From contig NZ_PQIA01000103.1 in the NCBI RefSeq assembly GCF_003385235.1, forward strand, positions 1 to 33,742: a DNA stretch of 33,742 nt, given 5' to 3'. Made by a program: the position numbers and the translations under genes. This document shows positions 1 to 7,770 of the stretch, piece by piece. Positions within the stretch are counted from its first letter, which is position 1. Every line of letters starts with the position of its first letter. Below the pieces are notes generated by a model. It was not told the DNA's origin. It saw nothing but the letters and a program-made list of their open reading frames with translations, and did no database searches. Origin of the DNA: Amycolatopsis circi (GTDB lineage: Bacteria > Actinomycetota > Actinomycetes > Mycobacteriales > Pseudonocardiaceae).

Positions 1-108
1 TCTCGCTCGGATTGGTCTTTCCTTCGCAAGAACAACCATCCCAGGCCAGAGGGCATCTGCGCGTCCAGACACGGCCTACAACACCACAAACACCGGTGGA
101 TCCAGGTC

Positions 109-209
109 AGATTCCCTCAAGGAGCCCCTCACAGCTTTCTGGCGGCGGCGATAGTCCGTGAGGGTCCCCTCCACGGACTCAGATTCCCTCAAGGAGCCCT
201 TCACGGACC
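109..209. repeat. Cluster of imperfect palindromic repeats (family B)
   Basis: AGATTCCCTCAAGGAGCCC begins both at 109 and at 181; the two 24-nt units differ at one base. Between them AGTCCGTG (153-160) and CACGGACT (172-179) form an inverted pair, and 153-209 is loosely palindromic as a whole. The same words (GTCCGTGAGGG, GATTCCCTCA) build the perfect palindrome at 28146-28214, so these are variants of one dispersed repeat family. No gene is visible in 1-417 apart from these repeats and the hairpin at 238-330. The likely role is transcription termination or a structured intergenic repeat (inference). Confidence 0.6.
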
Positions 210-237
210 ACCCCCCACCCGCAAACCCGACCACAAC

Positions 238-330
238 GCGGGATCGCGTCGGCGTCTGGAGGGGCAGGGCGCACGGCCCCCCGGGCCGGGCGCGCTGCCC
301 CTCCAGACGCCGACCTAAAGGCGATCCCGC
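238..330. repeat. Large nested palindrome downstream of the SDR gene
   Basis: GCGGGATCGC (238-247) pairs with GCGATCCCGC (321-330). Directly inside it a perfect 20-bp arm pair lies at 248-267 and 295-314, leaving only CTAAAG (315-320) as a bulge. Inside that, CGGCCC and GGGCCG can pair again. The structure spans 93 nt with 30 perfectly paired outer positions. It sits about 90 nt past the stop of the minus-strand SDR gene, so it could be its terminator, although a stem this long without a T-tract is more than termination needs. A non-autonomous mobile palindrome or a structured RNA are alternatives. Confidence 0.6.
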
Positions 331-417
331 CCGCGACGGCGGAGCCGGCGCCAAAGACACAGTCTTGCCGCGCCCCCAAGCACAACTCCACCAAACCTCC
401 GCGAGCCGTACAGGTCG

Positions 418-1185
418 TCAAACACCAACCGGCCCAAGAAACATCCCGCCACTAGCGTCAAGCACCTGCCCGGTAACCCACCGCGAGTCCGCCGACGCCA
501 GAAACGCCACCACGTCAGCGATATCGCTCGTTTCGGCAACTCGCCGGAGCGCCGCCGCCCCCGCTGTCCCCGCGCGCATCCGCTCGTCGGCGAACATGTG
601 CGCGGTGGCGTCGGTCGGCGTCGGGCCGGGGGCGACGCCGTTCACCGTGATCCCCCGTTCGCCGAGTTCCTGCGCGAGGCTGCGGCTGAACACGTCGAGC
701 GCGCCCTTCGTCATGCTGTACGCCAGCTCGAACGGCAGCGCGATGCGCGTGTCCGCCGACGAGATGTTGACGATCCGGCCGCCGTCCCGCAGCACCGGCA
801 ACAGGCGCTGCACCAGGAAAAACGGTGCCTTCACATTCACCGCGAACACCCGGTCGAAGTCCTCCGGCGTCGCCGTGGTGATCGAGCCGGCGCCGCTCGC
901 CGCGTTGTTGACCACGATGTCGAGCGCGACCTCGCCGGTGCGTTCGCGCAACTCCGCCGAGAGCCGGTCGACCAGCGTCGCCGCGTCCCCCTCGACGCCC
1001 AGCGTCGTCTGCACTGCGAACGCCTGCCCGCCCTTCGCTTCAATCGCCGCGACAGTGTCCTTGGCTGCCGCTTCGTCGCTGCCGTAGTGCACGGCGACCA
1101 GCGCGCCGTCGTGCGCCAGCCGCGTCGCGATGGCCCGGCCAATGCCCTTGCTCCCGCCGGTGACCAGTGCGATCTTCTGCGTCAT
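418..1185 (-). CDS. SDR family NAD(P)-dependent oxidoreductase
   Basis: This 255-residue protein is a classical short-chain dehydrogenase/reductase. It shows the Rossmann cofactor loop TGGSKGIG (residues 9-16), the NNAAS motif (about 93-97), the catalytic serine of NISS (Ser143) and the catalytic YSMTK with Tyr156 and Lys160. The PGPTPTD stretch follows in the usual place, and the length is normal for the family. Such enzymes reduce ketones or oxidise alcohols in the cytoplasm. The pattern resembles 3-oxoacyl-ACP reductase-like SDRs, but the substrate cannot be read from sequence. The ATG at 1185 follows an AAGGGGAGCAAG-type ribosome site. It is transcribed alone, with the two-component genes ending about 100 bp upstream on the same strand, and 3' repeats follow it. 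SDR assignment is firm; substrate unknown. Confidence 0.93.
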   Translation of the reverse strand: MTQKIALVTGGSKGIGRAIATRLAHDGALVAVHYGSDEAAAKDTVAAIEAKGGQAFAVQTTLGVEGDAATLVDRLSAELRERTGEVALDIVVNNAASGAGSITTATPEDFDRVFAVNVKAPFFLVQRLLPVLRDGGRIVNISSADTRIALPFELAYSMTKGALDVFSRSLAQELGERGITVNGVAPGPTPTDATAHMFADERMRAGTAGAAALRRVAETSDIADVVAFLASADSRWVTGQVLDASGGMFLGPVGV

Positions 1186-1282
1186 TTCTTGCTCCCCTTA
1201 AGTGGTGTGAACTTCGATGTCCACACTTTCGGGGGGTGCGCTTACCGGGCGCGCACGAAGCGCTGACCGAGTCGGTAAGGGC

Positions 1283-1951
1283 TCAGCCAGGCTTCAGCCG
1301 GTACCAGACTTCCGGCCGTCCCACCTGCCCGTATCGCGGTTCGCGCTGTGCCAGCCCGTTGTCCGCCAGGTACTCCAGATACCGCCGCGCGGTCACGCGA
1401 GACGCCCCGATCGCGCTCGCCGCACCACCGGCGGACAGCCCTTCGCCAGCTCCGGCGAGCGCGTCGGTGATCGCGTCCAGCGTCTCCGCGCTCATGCCCT
1501 TCGGCAGCGGCGCGGCCTCGGTGGTGCGCAGCGTGCCGAGCGCGCGGTCGATCTCCGCCTGCCCGGTGACCTCGCCGGACGCCTCGCGGAACGACGCGTA
1601 GCGCTCCAGCTTGTCCCGCAGCGAGGCGAAGGTGAACGGCTTCAGCAGGTACTGCACGACTCCGACCGAGACCGCCGCCTTGACCAGCGCGAGGTCGCGC
1701 GCGGACGTCACCGCGATGACGTCGATCGGCAGCCCGGCCGCGCGCAGCGAACGGCAGACCGCGAGGCCGTGGGTGTCCGGCAGGTAGAAGTCCAGCAGGA
1801 CCAAGTCGACGGGCTCGCGTTCGCAGAACCGCAGCGCCTCGCCGCCGGAATGCACGACGCCGGCGACCGCGAATCCGGACAGCCGCTCGACGTACAGCCG
1901 GTGCGCCTCGGCCGCCACCGGCTCGTCTTCCACCACCAGCACCCGGATCAC
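1283..1951 (-). CDS. Response regulator, CitB/DcuR type
   Basis: This 222-residue cytoplasmic regulator has an N-terminal receiver domain (about 1-120) with the acidic pair EDE (residues 9-10), phospho-acceptor Asp54 in LLDFYLPD, Thr82 and Lys104 (LLKPF). The C-terminal part (about 155-215) looks like the winged-helix region of CitB/DcuR regulators, with GASRVTARRYLEYLADNGL as the recognition region. Its ATG overlaps the kinase stop codon by four bases (ATGA), so the two proteins are translationally coupled. Known members of this family respond to citrate or C4-dicarboxylates and activate their transporters. The divergent dctA next door is therefore the natural target (inference from context and family). 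Confidence 0.93.
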   Translation of the reverse strand: MIRVLVVEDEPVAAEAHRLYVERLSGFAVAGVVHSGGEALRFCEREPVDLVLLDFYLPDTHGLAVCRSLRAAGLPIDVIAVTSARDLALVKAAVSVGVVQYLLKPFTFASLRDKLERYASFREASGEVTGQAEIDRALGTLRTTEAAPLPKGMSAETLDAITDALAGAGEGLSAGGAASAIGASRVTARRYLEYLADNGLAQREPRYGQVGRPEVWYRLKPG

Positions 1952-3552
1952 GCCGACACCTCCTGCCTCGGCAACCGCACGGTGAACACCGCGCCGCCGT
2001 CCCGTCCGACGTCAATGGTGCCGCCGTAGCGCCGGACCGCCTGCACCACCAACGCCAGCCCGAGACCGTGCTCGTCTCCCGCCTTCGTCGACCACCCCCG
2101 GCGGAACATCTCCCCCACCGCGTCTTCCGGCACGCCCGGGCCGTTGTCCGCGACACGCAGCAGCAGACCGTCCTCTTCGGACCGTGCGGTGACCACCACC
2201 GCCGGGCGCGCGCCGGATTCCCGCACCACCGCGTCGATTCCGTTGTCGATCAGGTTGCCGAGGATCGTCACCAGATCCCGTCCGGCGACGCCGGGGCCGA
2301 GGTCGTCGATCATCGTGTCCGGCGTGATGGTGAACTCGACGCCGCGTTCGCTCGCCTCCGCGGCCTTGCCCAGCAGCAACGCGGCCAGCACCGGTTCGGC
2401 GACCGCGGTCATCACGCGGTCGGTGAGTTCCTGTGCCAGCGCGAGTTCAGCGGTCGCGAACTCCACGGCGTCCTCGGGACGACCGAGTTCCACCAGCGAC
2501 ACGACGGTGTGCAGGCGGTTCGCGGCTTCGTGCGCCTGCGACCGCAACGCTTCGGCGAGGCTGCGCGCGGTGGTCAGCTCGCCGGTGAGCGTCTGAAGTT
2601 CGGTGTGGTCGCGCAGGATCACGACGGTCCCCTGCGCGCGTCCGCCAGAGCTGACGAGCGTGGTGCTCACGACCAGCACCCGCGAGTCCGTCAGGTGCAG
2701 TTCCTCGGTGCGGTTTTCCGGTGCGGTGAACGCGGCCGCCAGCTCAGGCGACAACCCCAGGTCCGCGAGCGGCTGCCCGACCGGATCGCCGCTCAGCCCG
2801 AGCAGCGTGCGGGCACCGTCGTTGCACAACCCGACCCGGCCATCGCGGCCCACCAGCAGCACCCCCTCGCGGACCGAATGCAGCACAGCCTCGTGGTATT
2901 CGAAGAGATTGCTCAGCTCAGCCGGCGCGATCCCGCGCGTCTGCCGCTTCAAGCGGGCGCTCACCAGCCACCCCCCGCAGGCGCCCACTAGCAATACTGC
3001 CGCCGCGACGCCGAGCAGCGGCCAGACGCGCTCCTGCAGCTCGGCCGAGATCGCCGCGATCGTGATGCCCACCGCGACGAGCGCGACCACCCGGTGGTTC
3101 GCGTCGAACACCGGCACCACCACGCGCACCGAGGGGCCGAGCGAACCGGTGTAGGTCTCGGACACGACGCCGCCCTGCTGCGCCGCCTCGATGTGCCCGA
3201 GGAACCGCTGGCCGATCAGCGCCGGATTCGGGTGTGTGTAACGGATTCCTTGCGGGGACATGATCGTCACGAAGTCCACGCGCGTGTCCGCGAGCACCCG
3301 CTGCGCGTACGGCTGCAGCGTCGCGCTCGGGTCGGCGGTCGCCGCTGCCCGCGCGACGTCCGGCGCGTCCGCGATCGAATGGGCGACCGCGAGCGACTGC
3401 TCCCCGGCCCGGTCGGTCGTCGTGCGGCGCGCGTCCAGATAGGCGATAGTGATCCCGCCGGAGACGAGCACGAGCAGGATCGCCAGCTGCAGCACCAGCA
3501 GCTGACGGGCCAGGCTCCAGCGGCTCGTCCGGATCCGAGGTGTCGGGGGCAC
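1948..3552 (-). CDS. Sensor histidine kinase, CitA/DcuS type
   Basis: This 534-residue membrane kinase uses a GTG start at 3552. The open frame runs on as far as 5172, but that extension lies antisense to dctA and is not coding. One membrane helix lies near residues 15-40, followed by a roughly 135-residue extracytoplasmic sensor (sCache/PASTA-free, DcuS-like), a second helix near 180-200, a PAS domain (about 215-320), and the HEAANRLH dimerisation box with His341. The ATPase carries NLIDNGIDAV (N box), DNGPGVP and GLGLALV. In this family the outer domain binds citrate, malate, fumarate or similar acids. It is coupled to its regulator by a 4-bp overlap and faces dctA, so sensing of external dicarboxylates is the likely job. 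The start is the main uncertainty: in-frame codons further upstream would add a Cys-rich leader unlike this family. Confidence 0.92.
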   Translation of the reverse strand: MPPTPRIRTSRWSLARQLLVLQLAILLVLVSGGITIAYLDARRTTTDRAGEQSLAVAHSIADAPDVARAAATADPSATLQPYAQRVLADTRVDFVTIMSPQGIRYTHPNPALIGQRFLGHIEAAQQGGVVSETYTGSLGPSVRVVVPVFDANHRVVALVAVGITIAAISAELQERVWPLLGVAAAVLLVGACGGWLVSARLKRQTRGIAPAELSNLFEYHEAVLHSVREGVLLVGRDGRVGLCNDGARTLLGLSGDPVGQPLADLGLSPELAAAFTAPENRTEELHLTDSRVLVVSTTLVSSGGRAQGTVVILRDHTELQTLTGELTTARSLAEALRSQAHEAANRLHTVVSLVELGRPEDAVEFATAELALAQELTDRVMTAVAEPVLAALLLGKAAEASERGVEFTITPDTMIDDLGPGVAGRDLVTILGNLIDNGIDAVVRESGARPAVVVTARSEEDGLLLRVADNGPGVPEDAVGEMFRRGWSTKAGDEHGLGLALVVQAVRRYGGTIDVGRDGGAVFTVRLPRQEVSA

Positions 3553-3652
3553 CCGCTCATACCAGCACACGCACGGGTCCGGCAGCACTCCGGCGCCGCT
3601 GCCGGGAAGTCCACACCGGACTTCTCCCGCCGCGAACTCAATGAACACAACC

Positions 3653-3682
3653 GTGACGCCGGTCATACCCGCCCCGCATAGT
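3653..3682 (+). promoter_or_regulatory. Candidate dctA promoter
   Basis: GTGACG (3653-3658), 18 nt, then CATAGT (3677-3682) is a fair match to a housekeeping -35/-10 pair. It would place the transcript start near 3690, giving a leader of about 28 nt that contains the GGAGG ribosome site before the GTG at 3718. No regulator binding site could be defined. Read by eye only. Confidence 0.3.
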
Positions 3683-3717
3683 GACCCGCGTTCCCCCCAC
3701 CCGAGCTGGAGGCAACG

Positions 3718-5073
3718 GTGCCGACACCGACCCCCGAGAACGCCGCAGCGGCCGCGCCCAAGCGCGACCGCACGCGTTACCTGTACCTGGCCGTGATCGC
3801 CGCCGTAGTGCTCGGCGTCGCGGTCGGGCTGCTCTGGCCGTCCGCCGGCAAGAGCCTCGCCCCGCTGGGCACCGGCTTCGTCAACCTGATCAAGATGATG
3901 ATCTCGCCGATCATCTTCTGCACCATCGTGCTGGGCATCGGCTCGGTCGCGAAGGCGGCGAAGGTCGGCAAGGTCGGCATCACCGCGCTGGTCTACTTCA
4001 TCGTGATGTCGACGTTCGCGCTCGCGATCGGGCTCGTCGTCGGCAACCTGCTGCACCCGGGCAGCGGCCTGCACCTCAACCCGGCCGACGTGTCGAAGGT
4101 GCACCAGCAGGCCAAGGGCGGCGAGGGCGGAGTCGACTTCCTGCTCGGGATCATCCCGAAGACCTTCGTGTCCGCGTTCACCGAGGGCCAGGTGCTGCAG
4201 ACGCTGCTCGTGGCGCTGCTGGCCGGGTTCGCGCTGCAGAAGCTCGGCAAGCGCGGCGAGCCGATCCTGCGCGGCATCGAGCACGTCCAGCGGCTCGTGT
4301 TCCGCGTCCTCTCGATGATCATGTGGGCCGCCCCGGTGGGCGCGTTCGGCGCGATCGCCGCGGTGGTGGGCGCGACCGGCTGGGGCGCGCTGCGCAGCCT
4401 GCTGGTGATCATGCTCGGCTTCTACCTGACGTGCCTGGTGTTCGTGTTCGGCGTCCTCGGCGCGGTGCTGTGGCTCGGCGCACGGGTCAACATCTTCAGC
4501 CTGCTGCGCTACCTCGGCCGCGAATTCCTGCTGATCCTGTCGACGTCCTCGTCGGAATCCGCGCTGCCGCGGCTGATCGCGAAGATGGAGCACCTCGGCG
4601 TCAGCAAGCCCGTCGTCGGCATCACGGTGCCCACCGGGTACTCGTTCAACCTCGACGGCACCGCGATCTACCTGACGATGGCGACGCTGTTCATCGCCAC
4701 CGCGCAGGACCAGCCGCTCGCGCTCGGCGAGCAGATCACGTTGCTGCTGTTCATGATCATCGCGTCGAAGGGCGCGGCGGGCGTGAGCGGCGCCGGCATC
4801 GCGACCCTGGCCAGCGGCCTGCAGTCGCACCGGCCGGAACTCGTCGACGGCGTCGGCTTCATCCTCGGCATCGACCGGTTCATGTCCGAGGCGCGGGCGC
4901 TGACGAACTTCGCCGGCAACGCGGTCGCGACTGTCCTCATCGGATCGTGGATGAAGGAATTCGACCGCGAACGCTCGCAGCAGGTGTTCACCGGCCAGGC
5001 GCCGTTCGACGAGGCGACCCTGCTCGACGAGAAACCGGCCGAGCCCGCTCCGCCAGTCCCGGCGAACGCCTGA
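3718..5073 (+). CDS. dctA: C4-dicarboxylate:cation symporter DctA
   Basis: This 451-residue inner-membrane transporter of the DAACS family takes up succinate, fumarate and malate with protons or sodium. Visible hallmarks are the hydrophobic N-terminal helices, the serine-rich re-entrant loop STSSSESALPRL, the TGYSFNLDGTAIY motif with NLDGT, the second re-entrant loop GAAGVSGAGIATLA, and DRFMSEARALTNFAGN near the end, which is close to proteobacterial DctA. The length is normal. The GTG at 3718 follows GGAGGCAAC at ideal distance. It is divergent from the CitA/CitB-type two-component pair, which probably controls it. Two strong hairpins follow the stop. Assignment is firm; the exact acid transported is inferred from the family. 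Confidence 0.95.
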   Translation: MPTPTPENAAAAAPKRDRTRYLYLAVIAAVVLGVAVGLLWPSAGKSLAPLGTGFVNLIKMMISPIIFCTIVLGIGSVAKAAKVGKVGITALVYFIVMSTFALAIGLVVGNLLHPGSGLHLNPADVSKVHQQAKGGEGGVDFLLGIIPKTFVSAFTEGQVLQTLLVALLAGFALQKLGKRGEPILRGIEHVQRLVFRVLSMIMWAAPVGAFGAIAAVVGATGWGALRSLLVIMLGFYLTCLVFVFGVLGAVLWLGARVNIFSLLRYLGREFLLILSTSSSESALPRLIAKMEHLGVSKPVVGITVPTGYSFNLDGTAIYLTMATLFIATAQDQPLALGEQITLLLFMIIASKGAAGVSGAGIATLASGLQSHRPELVDGVGFILGIDRFMSEARALTNFAGNAVATVLIGSWMKEFDRERSQQVFTGQAPFDEATLLDEKPAEPAPPVPANA

Positions 5074-5077
5074 GACC

Positions 5078-5119
5078 CAGTCCGCGCCCGGGCCCCTTCC
5101 CTCCGGGTGCGGACTGTTT
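5078..5119 (+). terminator. Terminator after dctA
   Basis: CAGTCCGC (5078-5085) pairs with GCGGACTG (5109-5116). After a G-T wobble, CCCGG pairs with CCGGG, giving a stem of about 14 bp with an 11-nt loop and a short TTT run. It starts four bases after the dctA stop. Confidence 0.75.
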
Positions 5120-5120
5120 C

Positions 5121-5168
5121 GGCGCCGCGGCCGTGCACGTCCCCCGTGCGCACGGCCGCGGCGCCTTT
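5121..5168. terminator. Second hairpin between convergent dctA and the HxlR gene
   Basis: A perfect 15-bp stem, GGCGCCGCGGCCGTG (5121-5135) with its complement at 5151-5165, encloses a further CACG/CGTG pair and is followed by TTT. It lies just past the minus-strand stop at 5174, so it can serve both converging genes. Confidence 0.75.
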
Positions 5169-5173
5169 CCATT

Positions 5174-5575
5174 TCAGCAAGCAGTGCGGCCGTCGTATCC
5201 CTGCCGCGAAACCGCGATCGCCTCGCGGTGCCGCTCCGCCCAGTCGACGAGCCCGGACAGCGAGTCGTACAGCTCGCGCGCCATCTCGGTGGCCTCGTAT
5301 TCGACCCGCGGCGGCACCGTCGGGTAGACCGTGCGCGTCAGCAGGCCGTCGCGTTCCAGGTTCCGCAGGGTGAGCGTGAGCATGCGGCGGCTGATCCCCT
5401 GCACCGAGCGCTCGAGTTCGGTGAACCGCACCGGGCCGCGCGTCGCCTCCAGCAGGATGCCGATCACCCACTTCCCGCTGATCCGGTTCACGACCTCCAT
5501 CACCGTGCACACCGCGAATTTCGCCGGGTCGAAGTCCGTGGCCTCGTCGGTCACAGCGATGTTCCCCTGGGACAT
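5174..5575 (-). CDS. HxlR family winged-helix transcriptional regulator
   Basis: This 133-residue cytoplasmic DNA-binding protein has the HxlR signature: a Cys near the front (Cys23), RISGKWVIGILLEATRGPVRF, then ELERSVQGISRRMLTLTLRNLERDGLL as the helix-turn-helix and wing, and the acidic-aromatic tail SGLVDWAERH. Length and order are typical. HxlR proteins bind as dimers and often sense redox state or electrophiles, commonly controlling the neighbouring divergent gene. Here that is the DHA2 exporter starting at 5692. The ATG at 5575 follows a GGAGGC ribosome site. The inverted pair at 5605-5628 in the shared intergenic gap is a possible operator. Confidence 0.93.
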   Translation of the reverse strand: MSQGNIAVTDEATDFDPAKFAVCTVMEVVNRISGKWVIGILLEATRGPVRFTELERSVQGISRRMLTLTLRNLERDGLLTRTVYPTVPPRVEYEATEMARELYDSLSGLVDWAERHREAIAVSRQGYDGRTAC

Positions 5576-5604
5576 GAAAGTGCCTCCTTCCGCCGTGCTC
5601 CATG

Positions 5605-5628
5605 GTCACACATGATGGGCACTGTAAC
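5605..5628. promoter_or_regulatory. Possible HxlR operator in the divergent gap
   Basis: GTCACA (5605-5610) and TGTAAC (5623-5628) form an inverted pair (5 of 6 bases) separated by 12 nt. It lies 30 bp upstream of the hxlR-type gene and about 65 bp upstream of the exporter. The spacing suits a dimeric regulator. Weak evidence from symmetry and position only. Confidence 0.3.
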
Positions 5629-5691
5629 AAGAGATGCCCTGGCTGCGACCAGCGGAAACTCTCCCCTGTGCCGGTTATGGAGGACTTTGTC

Positions 5692-7131
5692 ATGCCCGAA
5701 ACCGCTCGGCATCGCGGCGCGGCGCTCGCCGTGCTGTCGGCCGCCTCGCTGATGGTGGTGCTCGACAGCTCGATCGTCGCGGTCGCCCTGCCGGTGATCC
5801 AGACCGACCTCGGGTTCAGCGCGCCCGGGCTCGCCTGGGTGGTCAACGCCTACCTCGTCGCGTTCGGCGGCCTGCTCCTGCTGTCCGGCCGCCTCGGCGA
5901 CCTCGTTGGACGGCGGCGGGTGTTCCTCGTCGGCATCGTCGTCTTCACCGCCGCTTCGCTGGCCGCCGGCTTGTCGCCCAACGCCACGACGCTGGTAGTC
6001 GCGCGGTTTATTCAAGGCGTCGGCGGTGCTCTGACGTCAGCGGTCGTCTTGGGAATGATCGTGACGCTCTATCCCGAGCCGCGCGCCCGCGTCCGCGCGA
6101 TCGGCGTGTACAGCTTCACCCAAGCCGCGGGCGCGTCGATCGGCATGGTCGCCGGTGGTGCGCTCACGCAGGGTCTCGACTGGCACTGGACCTTCTACAT
6201 CAACCTGCCCATCGGCATCGCCGCACTAGTGCTGACTCCGTTGGTCGTCGCCTCCGACCGCGGCCTCGACCTGCGCACCGGCATCGACGTCCTGGGCGCG
6301 CTGCTGGTCACCGCTGGGGTGATGCTGCTGGTGCTGGGGATCGTGCAAGCAGGCGACGCAGGCTGGACCTTCCTGACTATCGCGACCCTTGCTTCGGCCG
6401 TCGTCCTGCTTCTGTTGTTCCTCGTGCGCCAGTCCCGGGCGCGAACTCCGTTGCTGCCGCTGCGATTGCTCCGGGTGCGCGCGATCAGCGGCGCCAACCT
6501 GACCATGGTCGTGATGGTCGCCGGGTTCCTCGGATTCCAGTTCGTCACCGCGTTGTACCTGCAGCAGGTCCTCGGTTTCGACGCTCTCGCCACGGGTTTC
6601 GCTTTCGTCCCGACGCCGGTGATGATCGCCGCCTTCTCGCTGGGTCTGGCCGATTGGCTGAACACCCGGTTCTCCCCGCGCGCGGTCCTGGTCGCCGGTC
6701 TGCTGACGACGTCGGCCGCTTTCCTGTACCTGACCCAAGTCCAGACCGAGGGCGGTTACGCGTCGCACGTGCTGCCGTCGCTGATCCTGATGGGCGCCGG
6801 GGCCGGAATGGCGATCCCGGCGCTGATGGGCTTGGCGATGTCCGCCGCGACCCCCGAGGACTCCGGCGTGACGTCCGGGTTGATCACCACGACCCAGCAG
6901 GTCGGCGGCGCACTGGGGACGGCCGTGCTGGCCACCGCCGCCGCGGCCCGGACGGCCGAGTTGCTGGGCGGCGGCGCTTCGGAGAGGGAGGCGCTGGCGT
7001 CGGGGTTCCGGGTGGCTTACGGCTTCAGCGCCGGATTGACCGCTCTCGCCGCGATCCTCGCCGCGGTGCTCCTGGGCCGCCGGGCCGCTGTGGCTCCCGC
7101 CGACACCGCCGCCGAACCGGTCGCATCCTGA
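5692..7131 (+). CDS. MFS transporter, DHA2 (14-TMS) drug exporter family
   Basis: This 479-residue inner-membrane protein belongs to the drug:H+ antiporter-2 group. It shows the first-helix pattern MVVLDSSIVAVALPVIQ, the loop motif GRLGDLVGRRRVFLVG (motif A), the antiporter motif region ARFIQGVGGALTSAVVLGMI, and ITTTQQVGGALGTAVLAT toward the end. The hydrophobic pattern and length fit 14 helices. The ATG at 5692 is chosen because GGAGG (5679-5683) sits just upstream; an in-frame ATG at 5602 would add a Cys-rich leader with no family support. It is divergent from an HxlR regulator that probably represses it. Its substrate, likely a toxic organic compound, cannot be read from sequence. Confidence 0.94.
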   Translation: MPETARHRGAALAVLSAASLMVVLDSSIVAVALPVIQTDLGFSAPGLAWVVNAYLVAFGGLLLLSGRLGDLVGRRRVFLVGIVVFTAASLAAGLSPNATTLVVARFIQGVGGALTSAVVLGMIVTLYPEPRARVRAIGVYSFTQAAGASIGMVAGGALTQGLDWHWTFYINLPIGIAALVLTPLVVASDRGLDLRTGIDVLGALLVTAGVMLLVLGIVQAGDAGWTFLTIATLASAVVLLLLFLVRQSRARTPLLPLRLLRVRAISGANLTMVVMVAGFLGFQFVTALYLQQVLGFDALATGFAFVPTPVMIAAFSLGLADWLNTRFSPRAVLVAGLLTTSAAFLYLTQVQTEGGYASHVLPSLILMGAGAGMAIPALMGLAMSAATPEDSGVTSGLITTTQQVGGALGTAVLATAAAARTAELLGGGASEREALASGFRVAYGFSAGLTALAAILAAVLLGRRAAVAPADTAAEPVAS

Positions 7132-7139
7132 CCCGGCGC

Positions 7140-7185
7140 CTCGTGAGTGGCGATGCCGGTTCTAACCGGGATCGCCACTCACGAG
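7140..7185. terminator. Palindromic repeat family A, copy 1 (bidirectional terminator)
   Basis: CTCGTGAGTGGCGATGCCGG... pairs with its complement ending at 7185: 22 bp with one mismatch and a two-base loop (CT). It fills the gap between the convergent exporter and SRPBCC genes. Near-identical palindromes sit at 23176-23219 and 30132-30177, also between convergent genes. Confidence 0.75.
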
Positions 7186-7194
7186 ACCCCAGCA

Positions 7195-7656
7195 CTAGGT
7201 CCCCGCGAGGTAACCGGCCAGTCCGTGGTGGCCCCGCCGCATCATCCACGCGTGATTGGCGCGGAAGAACGGCCGGGCCACCGCGTCCAGCCTGCGCAGC
7301 AACGGTTTCCGCACCTGAACGTGCTGCGTGATCTCCAGCCGGGCGCCCCCGCGCTCGGCATGGATCGCCCCGGCGAGCACCCCGTCGAGATCCCCGCTCA
7401 ACCGGACCCGCACCCGCAGCCCCGTCGCGTCCTGCTGCTCCCGATGCATCGCGATGACAATCCGATACGGCAACCGCGACCGGCAGACGATCCGGGCGGT
7501 GTCGTCGTCGACCTGGCTCACTGCCTGGACGTCCGGCCACCACCGCGGATAGGACTCCAGGTCGACGATCGCGTCGAACACCCGTCCCGGGACGGTGGGC
7601 AGCCACCAGTCGCTCCGGAACGAGTACTCGGCGTCCCTCTTGTTCTCGAGGACCAC
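7195..7656 (-). CDS. SRPBCC family protein (polyketide cyclase/START-like)
   Basis: This 153-residue protein starts at GTG 7656, behind GAGAGGGG. An in-frame ATG at 7728 would add 24 residues without family-like sequence. The fold is recognisable from WWLPTVPGRVFDAIVDLESYPRWWPDVQAV, the typical start of a SRPBCC barrel (helix then W-P-[DE] strand), with alternating strands and a long amphipathic C-terminal helix containing HHGLAGYLAG. Members bind hydrophobic ligands or act as cyclases and coenzyme-Q-like chaperones. Nothing here allows a ligand to be named. It ends at a family A palindrome and is divergent from the fibronectin-III lipoprotein gene. Confidence 0.88.
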   Translation of the reverse strand: MVLENKRDAEYSFRSDWWLPTVPGRVFDAIVDLESYPRWWPDVQAVSQVDDDTARIVCRSRLPYRIVIAMHREQQDATGLRVRVRLSGDLDGVLAGAIHAERGGARLEITQHVQVRKPLLRRLDAVARPFFRANHAWMMRRGHHGLAGYLAGT

Positions 7657-7770
7657 AGGCCGCCCCTCTCTCCCGATCAGCGGAACGCGTGCTTGTCGAT
7701 CTTGACCGCTGTTTCCTAGGCTGGCCATCCCCCAGGTACGCCGCCGCCCGAACCATCGAGGAGGCCTGCC

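Noticed and set aside
1948..5172. Minus-strand open frame extending the kinase far beyond 3552
   Set aside because: The extra part is antisense to dctA, which has clear motifs; it is a high-GC shadow with low-complexity Arg/Asp/Gln-rich sequence.
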